The notes: a model not told the origin generated them from the letters alone. Shown: positions 1 to 9,230, numbered from the stretch's first letter. The stretch is 64,000 bases of DNA from Viridibacillus sp050279675 (GCF_050279675.1 NZ_JBNNUK010000001.1:620001-684000), one strand, 5' to 3'. Program-made: numbers and translations.

Positions 1-1274
1 CCAGTGATAATAACTTGAATTTTCGTGGTGCAGAAGTAGACAGACTTGTACAAGGTTGTACCGGTGTTAAACGAACAACAGGGCAACATCCGGGCGGTAT
101 TATCGTAGTACCTGATTATATGGATATTTACGATTTCTCGCCAATTCAATTTCCAGCAGATGCACAGGATTCTGAATGGAAAACAACCCATTTCGACTTC
201 CACTCAATTCATGATAACGTTTTAAAACTAGATATACTTGGACATGATGATCCGACGGTTATTCGTATGCTACAAGACTTATCTGGAATTGATCCAAAAA
301 CAATTCCTACTGATGACGTAGAGGTTATGCAAATTTTCAATGGTCCAGAGTCATTAGGTGTAACATCTGAACAAATCAATTGTAAAACAGGTACTTTGGG
401 TATCCCAGAGTTTGGTACACGATTTGTTCGTCAAATGTTAGAAGAAACGAAACCGTCGACTTTTTCAGAGCTTGTCCAAATTTCTGGACTATCTCATGGT
501 ACCGATGTTTGGTTAGGGAATGCTAGTGAATTAATCCAAAATGGTACATGTGTATTATCTGAAGTTATAGGCTGTCGTGATGATATTATGGTGTATTTAA
601 TCTATCAAGGATTGGAGCCATCATTGGCCTTTAAAATTATGGAGTCAGTGCGTAAAGGTAAAGGATTATCAGAAGAATTTGAAGCAGAAATGAAAGCTAA
701 TAAAGTACCTGGGTGGTACATCGATTCATGTAAGAAAATCAAATACATGTTCCCAAAAGCCCATGCCGCTGCATATGTATTAATGGCAGTGCGTATTGCA
801 TATTTTAAAGTACATTTACCAATTCTTTATTATTGTGCATACTTTAGTGTGCGTGCTTCAGACTTCGATCTTATCGCGATGGTGAATGGTTCGCAGATGA
901 TTAAGTCAAAAATTGATGAAATTGATGCAAAAGGTTTAGAAGTTTCTACGAAAGAAAAAAGCTTGCTAACTGTCCTTGAGCTTTCTTTGGAAATGTGCGA
1001 ACGCGGTTATCACTTCCAAAAGGTAGATTTATATCGTTCTAAAGCAACGGAATTTGTGATTGATGGGGATAGTTTAATTCCTCCTTTCAATGCAATTCCG
1101 GGTCTTGGTAACAACGTAGCATTTGCCATTGTTAAAGCACGAGAAGATGGCGAATTTTTATCAAAAGAAGATTTACAACAACGTGGACGTGTATCAAAAA
1201 CATTAATCGAATATATGGATAAACTCGGTTGTTTAGAAGGTATGCCAGATGCTAACCAACTCTCTCTGTTCTAG
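1..1274 (+). CDS. polC: DNA polymerase III alpha subunit, PolC type (3' part)
   Basis: This is the C-terminal part of the replicative polymerase of Gram-positive bacteria; the gene enters the window already open, so the true start lies upstream. The readable 423 or so codons match B. subtilis PolC almost residue for residue, from the GCTGVKRTTGQHPGG block through the PHP/palm-fingers region (KTTHFDFHSIHDN, LDILGHDDPTVIRML, FPKAHAAAYVLM) to the end. The last residues QLSLF form the beta-clamp binding motif that tethers the polymerase to DnaN. A hairpin with a T-run follows, so polC ends its own transcript before the rimP-nusA-infB cluster, as in related genomes. Nothing unusual is seen. Confidence 0.97.
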   Translation, partial: SDNNLNFRGAEVDRLVQGCTGVKRTTGQHPGGIIVVPDYMDIYDFSPIQFPADAQDSEWKTTHFDFHSIHDNVLKLDILGHDDPTVIRMLQDLSGIDPKTIPTDDVEVMQIFNGPESLGVTSEQINCKTGTLGIPEFGTRFVRQMLEETKPSTFSELVQISGLSHGTDVWLGNASELIQNGTCVLSEVIGCRDDIMVYLIYQGLEPSLAFKIMESVRKGKGLSEEFEAEMKANKVPGWYIDSCKKIKYMFPKAHAAAYVLMAVRIAYFKVHLPILYYCAYFSVRASDFDLIAMVNGSQMIKSKIDEIDAKGLEVSTKEKSLLTVLELSLEMCERGYHFQKVDLYRSKATEFVIDGDSLIPPFNAIPGLGNNVAFAIVKAREDGEFLSKEDLQQRGRVSKTLIEYMDKLGCLEGMPDANQLSLF

Positions 1275-1343
1275 GGTTTATTTGCATTTCGGGCTATACT
1301 GTGCTATCATTTGTTTAATTAATTTGTTGATAGAACGCCAGCA

Positions 1344-1370
1344 AAAGAGTGGGATTTCCCGCTCTTTTCT
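1344..1370 (+). terminator. intrinsic terminator after polC
   Basis: An 11-bp stem (1344-1354 with 1357-1367, one G-T pair) with a tight loop, followed by TTTTCTG. It separates polC from the translation cluster. Confidence 0.7.
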
Positions 1371-1407
1371 GTTGTTATGACAACATGAAGTGAGTCAGGA
1401 GGATTGT

Positions 1408-1890
1408 ATGAGCAAAGTTATCTCAGCAGTGGAACAACTTGCAACGCCTATAGTAGAAGGGTTAAACCTTGAATTAGTCGAAGTTGAATTCGTTAAAGAG
1501 GGTCGCGATTGGTTTTTGCGCGTTTACATTGATACTCCTGAAGGAAGCATTGACATTGAACAATGTGCTCAAGTAAGTGAATTATTAAGTTTAAAATTGG
1601 ATGAATCTGATCCAATTGAACAAAATTATTTCCTTGAAGTGTCATCTCCAGGAGCAGAACGACCATTAAAAAAAGAAGCTGATTTTGAAAAAGCTATCGG
1701 TCAATTCGTGCATATTAAATCATATGAAGCCATTAACGGTATGAAAGTATTTGAAGGTTATTTAAAATCTTATACAGACGCAGGTGTAGAACTTGACGTT
1801 AAGATTAAAACAAGAAAAATTAAGGTCGTTATCGATAAAGATAAAATAGCATTAGCTCGTTTAGCAATCGATTTTTCTGCAGAAAGTTAA
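1408..1890 (+). CDS. rimP: ribosome maturation factor RimP
   Basis: RimP assists 30S subunit maturation in the cytoplasm, acting near the S12 region. The 160-residue product has the two-domain family layout: an N-terminal domain with VEFVKEGRDWFLRVYID and the hallmark YFLEVSSPGAERPL near residue 75, then an Sm-like C-terminal domain ending in KIALARLAIDFS. ATG 1408 is chosen over the in-frame GTG at 1390 because an AGGAGG sits at 1398-1403, five bases before it, and the protein then begins like the B. subtilis one. It is the first gene of the rimP-nusA-rnpM-ylxQ-infB-ylxP-rbfA unit. Confidence 0.96.
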   Translation: MSKVISAVEQLATPIVEGLNLELVEVEFVKEGRDWFLRVYIDTPEGSIDIEQCAQVSELLSLKLDESDPIEQNYFLEVSSPGAERPLKKEADFEKAIGQFVHIKSYEAINGMKVFEGYLKSYTDAGVELDVKIKTRKIKVVIDKDKIALARLAIDFSAES

Positions 1891-1910
1891 TAGTAGGAGT
1901 GAAATAGACA

Positions 1911-3047
1911 ATGAGTAAAGAATTGGTTGGTGCGTTAAATGCACTTGAAGCAAAAGGTATCTCTCGTGATATCATTATTGAAGCAATCGAGGCGGCACTT
2001 ATTAATGCATATAAAAAGAATTACAACCAAGCGCAAAACGTGCGTGTTGATTTAAACCTTGACCGCGGTACAATGCACTTGTATTCAAGAAAAGATGTAG
2101 TAGATGTAGTAGAAGACGATCGCTTACAAATCTCTGTAGAAGATGCGCAAGTTATCAACCCTGCCTATGAGATCGGTGATATTGTGGAACAGGAAGAAAC
2201 ACCACGTAATTTCGGACGTATCGCTGCAACTACAGCGAAACAAATCGTTACTCAACGATTCCGTGAAGCAGAACGTGGCATTGTCTATGAAGAATATGTG
2301 GATCGCGAAGATGATATCGTAAATGGTGTTGTAGAGCGTTTAGACCCACGTAATATTTATGTTGGTTTAGGTAAAGTCGAAGCGGTATTACCACAAAATG
2401 AACAAATTCAAGGTGAGTCTTATGCACCTCACGATCGTATCAAAGTGTATATCACGAAAGTAGAACGTACTTCTCGTGGACCACAAGTATACGTATCACG
2501 TACTCACCCAGGTTTACTTCGTCGTTTATTTGAATTAGAAGTTCCTGAAATCTTCCAAGGTACAGTAGAAATTAAATCAATCGCTCGTGAAGCTGGCGAT
2601 CGCTCTAAAATTTCTGTCTTTGCACATAATGAAGAAGTAGATCCAGTAGGTTCATGCGTAGGTACAAAAGGTGCCCGTGTACAAACAATTGTTAACGAAC
2701 TAAACGGTGAGAAAATCGATATCGTTGAATGGTCAGAAGATCCTGTCGTATTCGTTGCAAACGCACTAAGTCCTTCAAAAGTTCTTGATGTGCAAGTTGA
2801 TGAAGAAGAAAAGTCAACTACAGTAGTAGTTCCTGATTATCAATTATCTTTAGCTATTGGTAAACGTGGTCAAAATGCTCGCCTTGCTGCGAAGTTGACA
2901 GGCTGGAAGATTGATATTAAGAGTGAAACAGATGCAAGAGAATTAGGAATCTACCCAAGTCAATCTTCAACTGTTGTTTATGAGGAAGCTCAAGACGAAG
3001 AAGATGTTGATTATGACGTTGATTTATATAAAGACGACGAAGAATAA
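1911..3047 (+). CDS. nusA: transcription termination/antitermination factor NusA
   Basis: NusA binds RNA polymerase and modulates pausing, intrinsic termination and antitermination. The 378-residue product shows the N-terminal polymerase-binding domain (about 1-125), an S1 domain starting near EDDIVNGVVERLD, and two KH domains with GxxG loops at GTKGAR (about residue 251) and GKRGQN (about 317). It stops after KH2 with an acidic tail (EEDVDYDVDLYKDDEE), the short Firmicutes form without the C-terminal acidic repeats of E. coli. A TAGGAG ribosome site lies 12 bases ahead of the ATG. It follows rimP by 20 bases and is clearly co-transcribed. Confidence 0.97.
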   Translation: MSKELVGALNALEAKGISRDIIIEAIEAALINAYKKNYNQAQNVRVDLNLDRGTMHLYSRKDVVDVVEDDRLQISVEDAQVINPAYEIGDIVEQEETPRNFGRIAATTAKQIVTQRFREAERGIVYEEYVDREDDIVNGVVERLDPRNIYVGLGKVEAVLPQNEQIQGESYAPHDRIKVYITKVERTSRGPQVYVSRTHPGLLRRLFELEVPEIFQGTVEIKSIAREAGDRSKISVFAHNEEVDPVGSCVGTKGARVQTIVNELNGEKIDIVEWSEDPVVFVANALSPSKVLDVQVDEEEKSTTVVVPDYQLSLAIGKRGQNARLAAKLTGWKIDIKSETDARELGIYPSQSSTVVYEEAQDEEDVDYDVDLYKDDEE

Positions 3048-3131
3048 GTAAAAGCATTTGATCATATGTAAAGTCTTTTAATAGAACCAATATGGCCAAA
3101 AGTTCTTACGCTATAAGGAAGGTGTGTTCTT

Positions 3132-3410
3132 ATGTCGATAAACAGAAAAATTCCTTTAAGAAAATGTGTAGCAACTGGTGAAATGTTCCCTAAAAAAGAG
3201 ATGATCCGGGTTGTTCGTTCTAAAGAAGGCGAAGTTTCCGTGGATGTAACAGGCAAGAAATCAGGTCGCGGCGCATATGTTTCAAAATCCGAAACAGCTG
3301 TTGCAGAAGCGAAAAAGAAAAATGTCCTGAAACATCAGTTAGAAGTGGAAATTCCTGAACAAGTATATGAAGACCTTTTGAAAGTCATTCGCAAGGAGAC
3401 GTTAACATGA
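3132..3410 (+). CDS. rnpM: RNase P modulator RnpM (YlxR family)
   Basis: A small basic RNA-binding protein of the YlxR/DUF448 family. The B. subtilis member has been reported to bind the RNase P RNA and modulate its activity, hence the name RnpM. The 92-residue product carries the family marks IPLRKCVATGEMFPK near the N terminus and KKSGRGAYV near residue 43, with a lysine-rich end. An AAGGAAGGTG ribosome site precedes the ATG. It overlaps ylxQ by four bases (ATGA), a sign of translational coupling, and sits between nusA and infB as in most Firmicutes. Confidence 0.93.
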   Translation: MSINRKIPLRKCVATGEMFPKKEMIRVVRSKEGEVSVDVTGKKSGRGAYVSKSETAVAEAKKKNVLKHQLEVEIPEQVYEDLLKVIRKETLT

Positions 3411-3718
3411 CGCCACAGCAATCTATTTTAAATTTACTTGGATTGGCTGCCAGGGCTCGTAAAATCGTTTCAGGCGAAGAACAAGTTATTAAAGAAGTGC
3501 GCAATAATGGTGCGAAGCTTGTTATTTTAGCAACAGATGCTTCTGCCAATACGCGCAAAAAAATGCAAGATAAATGTTATTCTTTCAACGTTGAGTTGCA
3601 GGAGTTCGGGACTAGATATGATCTCGGACATGCTACGGGGAAAGACGCACGGGTCTCATTAGCCATCGTGGATGACGGTTTTGCAAAAAAACTGTCCGAG
3701 CTTCTCAACGAAATCTAA
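3407..3718 (+). CDS. ylxQ: L7Ae-family ribosomal-type protein YlxQ
   Basis: A 103-residue member of the L7Ae/L30e/YbxF family, proteins that recognise kink-turn RNA. The N-terminal ILNLLGLAARARKIVSGEEQV and the following KLVILATDASANTRKKM are diagnostic. The ATG overlaps the rnpM stop. The B. subtilis homologue is dispensable and its exact RNA partner is not settled as far as I know; a ribosome or tRNA-processing role is inferred from family and operon. Confidence 0.9.
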   Translation: MTPQQSILNLLGLAARARKIVSGEEQVIKEVRNNGAKLVILATDASANTRKKMQDKCYSFNVELQEFGTRYDLGHATGKDARVSLAIVDDGFAKKLSELLNEI

Positions 3719-3732
3719 CCGGGGGTGAATAC

Positions 3733-6153
3733 ATGACAAAATTACGCGTCCATGAATATGCGAAACAAGTAAATAAGTCAAGTAAAGAAGTTATTGATCA
3801 GCTTACAAAGCTACAAATAAACGTCACAAACCATATGTCTACGTTAGAAAAAGATGCAGTTAGCAAACTAGATGGTGTATTTAAAATGAAAATTAACGCA
3901 CAATCATCACAAGGACCAAAAAGAACTGAGCACCAAAACAGAGGACAACAAGGGAATCGTCCGAACGCTAGAAAAGACGAAAAAGCACCACAAACTAGCG
4001 CTGCTCAACCAAAACAAAATACTAATCAAGGAAGTACTATGAATAACAATTCCACTTCAAAAAACAACTCAAACTCAAATTCAAACAATCGTTCTAACTC
4101 AAATGCAAGACCAAATACTAATGCAAGACCGAACTCAAACACAAGTTCAAGACCAAACACTAATTCAAACACAAACACAAACTCAAGACCAAATACAAAT
4201 TCGAACACAAGAACTGGTTCGAATACAAACTCAAGTCAAAATCGTAATACAAATCGCGGCCCAAGTGGTCAATCCAACCAACAAGGTGGAAACCGTAACT
4301 TTAACCAAAGAAAAAAACCAGGTATTAATGGTGGACAACGTCGTAAACACAGACCACAACCAGTTGTACCTGCAGTGAAAAAAGAATTACCAGAAAAAAT
4401 CACTTTCTTCGAATCATTATCAGTAGGCGAATTAGCGAAAAAATTAGGCCGTGAGCCATCTGAAATTATTAAAAAATTATTCATGCTTGGTGTTATGGCT
4501 ACAATTAACCAAGAGCTTGAACAAGATGCTATCGAACTAATCTGTGCTGATTATGGTGTGGAAGTTGAGGAAGAAATTCGTATCGACGTAACAGACCTAG
4601 AAACGTACTTTGAGGGTGACCAAGAAGAAGTAAATACAGCTAACATAACAGAGCGTCCACCAGTTGTAACAATTATGGGTCACGTTGACCATGGTAAAAC
4701 AACATTACTAGATTCTATTCGTAACACAAAAGTAACTGCTGGAGAAGCTGGCGGTATTACACAACATATTGGTGCTTACCAAGTAGTTGTAAACGATAAG
4801 AAAATTACATTTTTAGATACACCTGGACACGCAGCGTTCACAACAATGCGTGCGCGTGGTGCAAGAATTACTGACTTAACAATTTTAGTAGTTGCTGCTG
4901 ATGATGGTGTAATGCCACAAACAGTTGAAGCAATCAACCATGCAAAAGCTGCAGAAGTTCCAATTATTGTTGCTGTAAACAAAATGGATAAACCAACAGC
5001 TAACCCTGATCGTGTAATGCAAGAGCTAACTGAGCATGGTCTAGTACCAGAAGCTTGGGGAGGCGAAACAATCTTTGTTCCAATTTCAGCTTTAAAAGGA
5101 GATGGCATTGATTCATTACTTGAAATGGTATTGTTAGTTTCAGAAGTAGGCGAATTAACAGCTGACTCAAAACGTAAAGCTATTGGTACTGTAATCGAAG
5201 CACAACTTGATAAAGGTCGCGGTTCTGTTGCTACTTTATTAGTACAAAATGGTACTCTTAACATAGGTGATCCAATTGTAGTTGGCCACGCTTACGGTCG
5301 TGTTCGTGCAATGGTTAATGATATTGGACGTCGCGTAAAAACTGCAGGTCCTTCTACACCAGTTGAAATTACTGGATTAAGTGAAGTTCCTCAAGCTGGT
5401 GATCGTTTTGTAGTATTCGAAGATGAAAAAACAGCTCGTCAAGTAGGGGAAGCACGTGCAATGACTGCTATTCAAGCACAACGCTCTGAAAAACAACGAG
5501 TAACTCTTGATAATTTATTTGAACAAATGAGTCAAGGTGAAATGAAAGAATTAAACTTAATCGTTAAAGCTGACGTTCAAGGTACAGTAGAAGCAATGGC
5601 AGCTTCATTAATGAAAATCGATGTAGAAGGTGTAAATGTACGTATCATCCACACAGGTGCTGGTGCAATTACAGAATCTGATATTTCGTTAGCAGCTGCA
5701 TCAAATGCGATTGTCATTGGTTTCAATGTACGTCCTGATACTAATGCGAAACGCGCAGCTGAAGCTGAAGGCGTAGATATCCGTCTACACCGTGTTATTT
5801 ATAAAGTAATTGAAGAAATCGAAGCAGCAATGAAAGGATTACTAGATCCTGAATTCCAAGAAAAAATAATCGGTTCAGCAGAAGTTCGTGAAACATTCAA
5901 AGTATCTAAAGTCGGCACAATTGCTGGTGGATACGTACTTGAAGGTAAGATTACACGCGATAGTGGCGTTCGTGTTATCCGTGAGGGTATCGTTATTTTC
6001 GAAGGCGAATTAGACTCTTTAAAACGTTTCAAAGATGATGCAAAAGAAGTAGCTAAAGGTTATGAATGTGGATTTACAGTGAAAAACTTCAATGACATTA
6101 AAACAGAAGATGTAATTGAAGCATTCATCATGGAAGAAATTGTACGCAAATGA
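3733..6153 (+). CDS. infB: translation initiation factor IF-2
   Basis: IF-2 is the GTPase that brings initiator fMet-tRNA to the ribosome. The 806-residue product has an N-terminal IF2_N helix bundle (TKLRVHEYAKQVNKSSKEVI), a long linker rich in Asn, Ser, Thr and Arg (about residues 102-176), a second IF2_N module (SVGELAKKLGREPSEIIK), then the G domain with GHVDHGKTT at 316-324, DTPGHAAF and NKMD at about 416, and domains II-IV. The linker is built from repeats such as RPNTN, SNSN and ARPN and is probably disordered; B. subtilis IF-2 also has an Asn-rich linker. A GGGGGTG ribosome site precedes the ATG. It overlaps ylxP by four bases. Confidence 0.98.
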   Translation: MTKLRVHEYAKQVNKSSKEVIDQLTKLQINVTNHMSTLEKDAVSKLDGVFKMKINAQSSQGPKRTEHQNRGQQGNRPNARKDEKAPQTSAAQPKQNTNQGSTMNNNSTSKNNSNSNSNNRSNSNARPNTNARPNSNTSSRPNTNSNTNTNSRPNTNSNTRTGSNTNSSQNRNTNRGPSGQSNQQGGNRNFNQRKKPGINGGQRRKHRPQPVVPAVKKELPEKITFFESLSVGELAKKLGREPSEIIKKLFMLGVMATINQELEQDAIELICADYGVEVEEEIRIDVTDLETYFEGDQEEVNTANITERPPVVTIMGHVDHGKTTLLDSIRNTKVTAGEAGGITQHIGAYQVVVNDKKITFLDTPGHAAFTTMRARGARITDLTILVVAADDGVMPQTVEAINHAKAAEVPIIVAVNKMDKPTANPDRVMQELTEHGLVPEAWGGETIFVPISALKGDGIDSLLEMVLLVSEVGELTADSKRKAIGTVIEAQLDKGRGSVATLLVQNGTLNIGDPIVVGHAYGRVRAMVNDIGRRVKTAGPSTPVEITGLSEVPQAGDRFVVFEDEKTARQVGEARAMTAIQAQRSEKQRVTLDNLFEQMSQGEMKELNLIVKADVQGTVEAMAASLMKIDVEGVNVRIIHTGAGAITESDISLAAASNAIVIGFNVRPDTNAKRAAEAEGVDIRLHRVIYKVIEEIEAAMKGLLDPEFQEKIIGSAEVRETFKVSKVGTIAGGYVLEGKITRDSGVRVIREGIVIFEGELDSLKRFKDDAKEVAKGYECGFTVKNFNDIKTEDVIEAFIMEEIVRK

Positions 6154-6428
6154 TTGTCTACGCAGAGTGTGAATTCTTCATCCCTGCGGCCCATTCATTA
6201 AAAGAAAAACGTGCTGTCTTGCAAAGTATGATTACCCGCACAAAACAGCGGTACAATGTTTCCATTGCAGAAATTGACCATCAAGATGTTTGGCAAAGAG
6301 CGTTGCTCGCGATTGTTACTGTAGCTTCTTCTAAGGATGCAGCAGATCGTGAGCTCACTCGTGCTCTTCAACTTCTAGAATCAAATCCCGAATGGGAACG
6401 ACTAAACATACAAAGAGAGTACTTATAA
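6150..6428 (+). CDS. ylxP: DUF503 protein YlxP
   Basis: A 92-residue protein of the YlxP/DUF503 family, always found between infB and rbfA in Bacillales. The family signature HSLKEKRAVLQSMITRTKQRYNVS is visible near the N terminus, followed by AEIDHQDVWQRALLAIVTVAS. The fold is ferredoxin-like in solved relatives. A role in late ribosome assembly has been suggested from genomic context; nothing in the sequence fixes a biochemical activity. Its ATG overlaps the infB stop, so it is translationally coupled. Confidence 0.9.
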   Translation: MIVYAECEFFIPAAHSLKEKRAVLQSMITRTKQRYNVSIAEIDHQDVWQRALLAIVTVASSKDAADRELTRALQLLESNPEWERLNIQREYL

Positions 6429-6447
6429 GAATTGAGGTGAAACGATT

Positions 6448-6798
6448 ATGAGTATGCGCGCGAACCGTGTTGCAGAACAAATGAAAAAGGAACTCGGCGA
6501 TATTATCGTTCGTAAACTAAAAGACCCTCGTGTCGGATTTGTTACTGTAACAGATGTTGAAGTAACAGGTGACCTACAACAAGCAACAATTTATATTACT
6601 TGCTTAGGTACTGAGAGAGAGCGTCAGGACACATTAAAAGGACTTGAAAAAGCAAAAGGCTTTATTCGTTCTGAAATTGGTCAACGTATTCGTTTAAGAA
6701 TTACACCAGAATTACTCTTTGAGTTCGACTCATCAGCAGAATATGGTAATAAAATTGACACGCTTTTACGTCAACTACATGAATCAAAAGATCAATAA
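6448..6798 (+). CDS. rbfA: 30S ribosome-binding factor RbfA
   Basis: RbfA binds immature 30S subunits and helps 16S rRNA 5'-end maturation, also supporting cold adaptation. The 116-residue product has the KH-type fold pattern: RANRVAEQMKKELGDII at the start, KDPRVGFVTVTDVEVTGDLQ, then the C-terminal RIRLRITPELLFEFDSSAEYG. Length is normal for the family. A GAGGTGA ribosome site lies before ATG 6448. A strong terminator follows, so this is the last gene of the nusA-infB unit. Confidence 0.96.
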   Translation: MSMRANRVAEQMKKELGDIIVRKLKDPRVGFVTVTDVEVTGDLQQATIYITCLGTERERQDTLKGLEKAKGFIRSEIGQRIRLRITPELLFEFDSSAEYGNKIDTLLRQLHESKDQ

Positions 6799-6807
6799 TT
6801 GAAACAA

Positions 6808-6838
6808 GCCTGCAAACCTTTTTATTTGCAGGCTTTTT
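6808..6838 (+). terminator. intrinsic terminator after rbfA
   Basis: Perfect 9-bp stem GCCTGCAAA/TTTGCAGGC (6808-6816 with 6825-6833) followed by TTTTTCT. Confidence 0.88.
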
Positions 6839-6884
6839 CTGTCTTTAAAATAAAATTATTTATACTAAAAAGGAGTTGACACGA

Positions 6885-7799
6885 ATGCAACATGGCATAC
6901 TTCCTCTATGGAAAGAACGGGGAATGACTTCTCACGATTGCGTATTTAAATTACGCAAAATATTGCAAACGAAAAAAGTAGGGCATACAGGTACACTTGA
7001 CCCAGGTGTAGAAGGTGTTTTGCCGATTTGTATTGGCAATGCAACACGTTTAGCAGAATATTTGACAGACGCAGGTAAAACGTATGAGGCCGTTATTTCA
7101 ATTGGTACTTCTACAACAACTGAAGATGCTGAAGGGGAAATAGTTGCGGAAGATAGTAGTGTCAAAACTATTTCCCATGAACAATTATTACAGGTACTTG
7201 CTAACCTTACTGGAGAAATCTCACAAACACCACCGATGTATTCTGCAGTAAAAGTAAATGGCCGGAAGTTATATGAATACGCTCGACAAGGTCAGATCAT
7301 CGAACGTCCATCCCGTAATGTGATGATCTACAGCTTGGAACTATTAGATGATGTATTGGTGTATGAAGGAGCTACAATCACTTTCCCAGTCCGCATTGCA
7401 TGTAGTAAAGGGACATATATTCGAACTTTAGCAGTACAAATAGGTGAAGAGTTAGGATATCCTGCGCATATGGCTTCACTAGTTCGTACAGCTTCTGGGA
7501 ATTTCAAGAAGGAAGATTGTGTAACAATTTCTGAATTACGTGAAATCGCTGAGGCGGGGGAATTGGATAAAGTAATAATGCCAATTGAGCAAGCATTAAC
7601 TAATTATCCAACTTTCCAAATTACTGAAGAGAATCATAAGCAAATTACAAATGGACAAGTACTTCCTATGCACCCATCTCTAGAAGAACATGATAAAATA
7701 GTATTTGTAGAAAATAGAAGAGCGGTTGCTATTTATATTAAGCATCCAACAAAAGACGGGCTTATGAAGCCAGAAAAAATGTTCCCAGCTGTTGATTAG
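6885..7799 (+). CDS. truB: tRNA pseudouridine(55) synthase TruB
   Basis: TruB converts U55 of tRNA T-loops to pseudouridine. The 304-residue product carries the catalytic motif HTGTLDP with the nucleophilic aspartate at about residue 39, the PPMYSAVKVNGRKLYEYAR block, CSKGTYIRTLA, and a C-terminal PUA domain ending LMKPEKMFP. ATG 6885 is preferred to the in-frame TTG at 6876, which directly abuts the AAGGAG at 6870-6875; the ATG has nine-base spacing. It lies after the rbfA terminator, so a promoter is expected in 6839-6870, though none is clear. Confidence 0.96.
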   Translation: MQHGILPLWKERGMTSHDCVFKLRKILQTKKVGHTGTLDPGVEGVLPICIGNATRLAEYLTDAGKTYEAVISIGTSTTTEDAEGEIVAEDSSVKTISHEQLLQVLANLTGEISQTPPMYSAVKVNGRKLYEYARQGQIIERPSRNVMIYSLELLDDVLVYEGATITFPVRIACSKGTYIRTLAVQIGEELGYPAHMASLVRTASGNFKKEDCVTISELREIAEAGELDKVIMPIEQALTNYPTFQITEENHKQITNGQVLPMHPSLEEHDKIVFVENRRAVAIYIKHPTKDGLMKPEKMFPAVD

Positions 7800-7811
7800 G
7801 AGGCAGTCTTT

Positions 7812-8762
7812 ATGATGAAAGTAATTCAATTAATGTACCCTCACCAAATTAGTCATCCAAATATTGAAGGACCCTATTCGCTTGCAATCGGCTTTTTTGA
7901 TGGAGTACATCGAGGTCATCAAGCGGTGATTGGGCATGCGAAAAAGCAAGCACACGATAAAAACTTGAAAACAGCTGTTATGACGTTTGATCCTCACCCT
8001 TCGATTGTATTAGGCCAAAGTAAAGAACAAGTATTTTATATTACACCTATAAAGCAAAAGCTAGATATCCTTGAAAGTATGGGAGTTGATACGGTATTCG
8101 TCGTACGCTTCACTTCGGATTTTGCTAAGCTTAGTCCTAGTAAATTTGTAGATGTATTTATTCGTAATTTAAATGTAAAACATGTGACAGCAGGATTCGA
8201 CTTTACATTTGGTGCATTTGGTAAAGGAACGATGGAAGATATGGAGTCACTTAGCAATGAAGACTTTGGAGTTACTGTAATTGAAAAGCAAGTTCAAGAA
8301 GAGGATAAAATTAGCTCTACTAGAATTCGCAAGTTGTTACAAATGGGTGAAATGGAAGCTGTTCATAGTTTACTAGGAAGACCATTCCAAATTCCAGGTA
8401 TTGTCGTCCATGGTGATAAACGCGGACGTCAGATTGGTTTTCCAACAGCAAATATTCAAGCGCATGAAGGAACGTTCATACCTGCGAATGGTGTTTATGC
8501 TGTTAGAATGCAAGTTCAAAATGAATGGTTCGATGGTGTTTGTAACGTGGGATATAAACCAACATTCAAAAACCCGGATGAAAAAAACTTATCAATAGAA
8601 GTACATATTATGGACTTCAACAAAAATATTTATGCTGAAGAAGTACAAATAGATTGGTATAAGCATTTAAGGTCAGAACAAAAGTTTGATGGGATCGATG
8701 CGCTAAAAAGGCAAATCGAAATAGATAAGGAAACGGCAATGAAATATTTACGTGAACGTTAG
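7812..8762 (+). CDS. ribF: bifunctional riboflavin kinase / FMN adenylyltransferase
   Basis: RibF makes FMN from riboflavin and then FAD, two cytosolic steps in one protein. The N-terminal adenylyltransferase domain shows GFFDGVHRGHQAVI and later ISSTRIRKLL; the C-terminal flavokinase domain shows GRQIGFPTANI at about residues 205-215 and NGVYAVRM. Length, 316 residues, is normal. AGGAGG at 7798-7803 fits ATG 7812; ATG 7815 is equally possible. It follows truB by 12 bases, the usual Bacillales truB-ribF pair. Confidence 0.95.
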   Translation: MMKVIQLMYPHQISHPNIEGPYSLAIGFFDGVHRGHQAVIGHAKKQAHDKNLKTAVMTFDPHPSIVLGQSKEQVFYITPIKQKLDILESMGVDTVFVVRFTSDFAKLSPSKFVDVFIRNLNVKHVTAGFDFTFGAFGKGTMEDMESLSNEDFGVTVIEKQVQEEDKISSTRIRKLLQMGEMEAVHSLLGRPFQIPGIVVHGDKRGRQIGFPTANIQAHEGTFIPANGVYAVRMQVQNEWFDGVCNVGYKPTFKNPDEKNLSIEVHIMDFNKNIYAEEVQIDWYKHLRSEQKFDGIDALKRQIEIDKETAMKYLRER

Positions 8763-8769
8763 ATAATAG

Positions 8770-8798
8770 TTGATTCTATTAGGCGCTTATGTTACTAT
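8770..8798 (+). promoter_or_regulatory. candidate sigma-A promoter for rpsO
   Basis: TTGATT (8770-8775), 17-base spacer, TACTAT (8793-8798); each box matches four of six consensus positions. It would give a leader of about 115 bases. Confidence 0.4.
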
Positions 8799-8835
8799 TT
8801 CATAAGTGAGTTGCTCTAAATGAAGTATTTCATTT
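8784..8835 (+). promoter_or_regulatory. hairpin pair in the rpsO leader
   Basis: Two stems: CGCTTATG with CATAAGTG (8784-8791/8801-8808, one G-T pair) and AAATGAA with TTCATTT (8818-8824/8829-8835). S15 is known to repress its own mRNA in several bacteria, so this leader could be the control site. The structures are weak and the first overlaps the promoter call. Confidence 0.28.
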
Positions 8836-8919
8836 GCAACCACTGAACCATTGCTTGGCTTTCGAATCACCAACGTTTGCTCAGCATTTGGGGATATTTC
8901 AATTTAGGAGGTGAATAGG

Positions 8920-9189
8920 ATGGCACTAACACAAGAACGCAAAAACGAAATCATTGCTGAATTCCGTGTACACGAAAGTGATACTGGTTCACCAGAAGTT
9001 CAAATCGCTATCCTTACGGAAGAGATTAACAACTTAAATGAGCACTTACGTACTCATAAAAAAGACCACCATTCTCGTCGCGGTTTATTCAAAATGGTTG
9101 GACGTCGTCGTAACTTATTAAAATATTTACGTGAAAATGACGTACCACGCTACCGTGAAATCATTACTAAACTCGGCTTACGTCGATAA
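8920..9189 (+). CDS. rpsO: 30S ribosomal protein S15
   Basis: S15 binds the central domain of 16S rRNA and starts platform assembly. The 89-residue product is a textbook S15: FRVHESDTGSPEVQIAILT, HLRTHKKDHHSRRGL and the C-terminal LLKYLRENDVPRYREIITKLGLRR region. ATG 8920 is chosen because AGGAGGTGA lies at 8906-8914; the in-frame GTG at 8911 falls inside that ribosome site. It stands alone between a candidate promoter and a terminator. Confidence 0.98.
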   Translation: MALTQERKNEIIAEFRVHESDTGSPEVQIAILTEEINNLNEHLRTHKKDHHSRRGLFKMVGRRRNLLKYLRENDVPRYREIITKLGLRR

Positions 9190-9203
9190 CATGCAATTTT
9201 GTG

Positions 9204-9230
9204 AAAGCGGGCTTGTCCCGCTTTTTCTTT
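9204..9230 (+). terminator. intrinsic terminator after rpsO
   Basis: Stem AAAGCGGG/CCCGCTTT (9204-9211 with 9217-9224) followed by TTCTTT. Confidence 0.85.

Noticed and set aside
4026..4378. Overlapping ORFs in the infB linker region
   Set aside because: They arise from the low-complexity Asn/Ser codons of IF-2 and have no ribosome sites.
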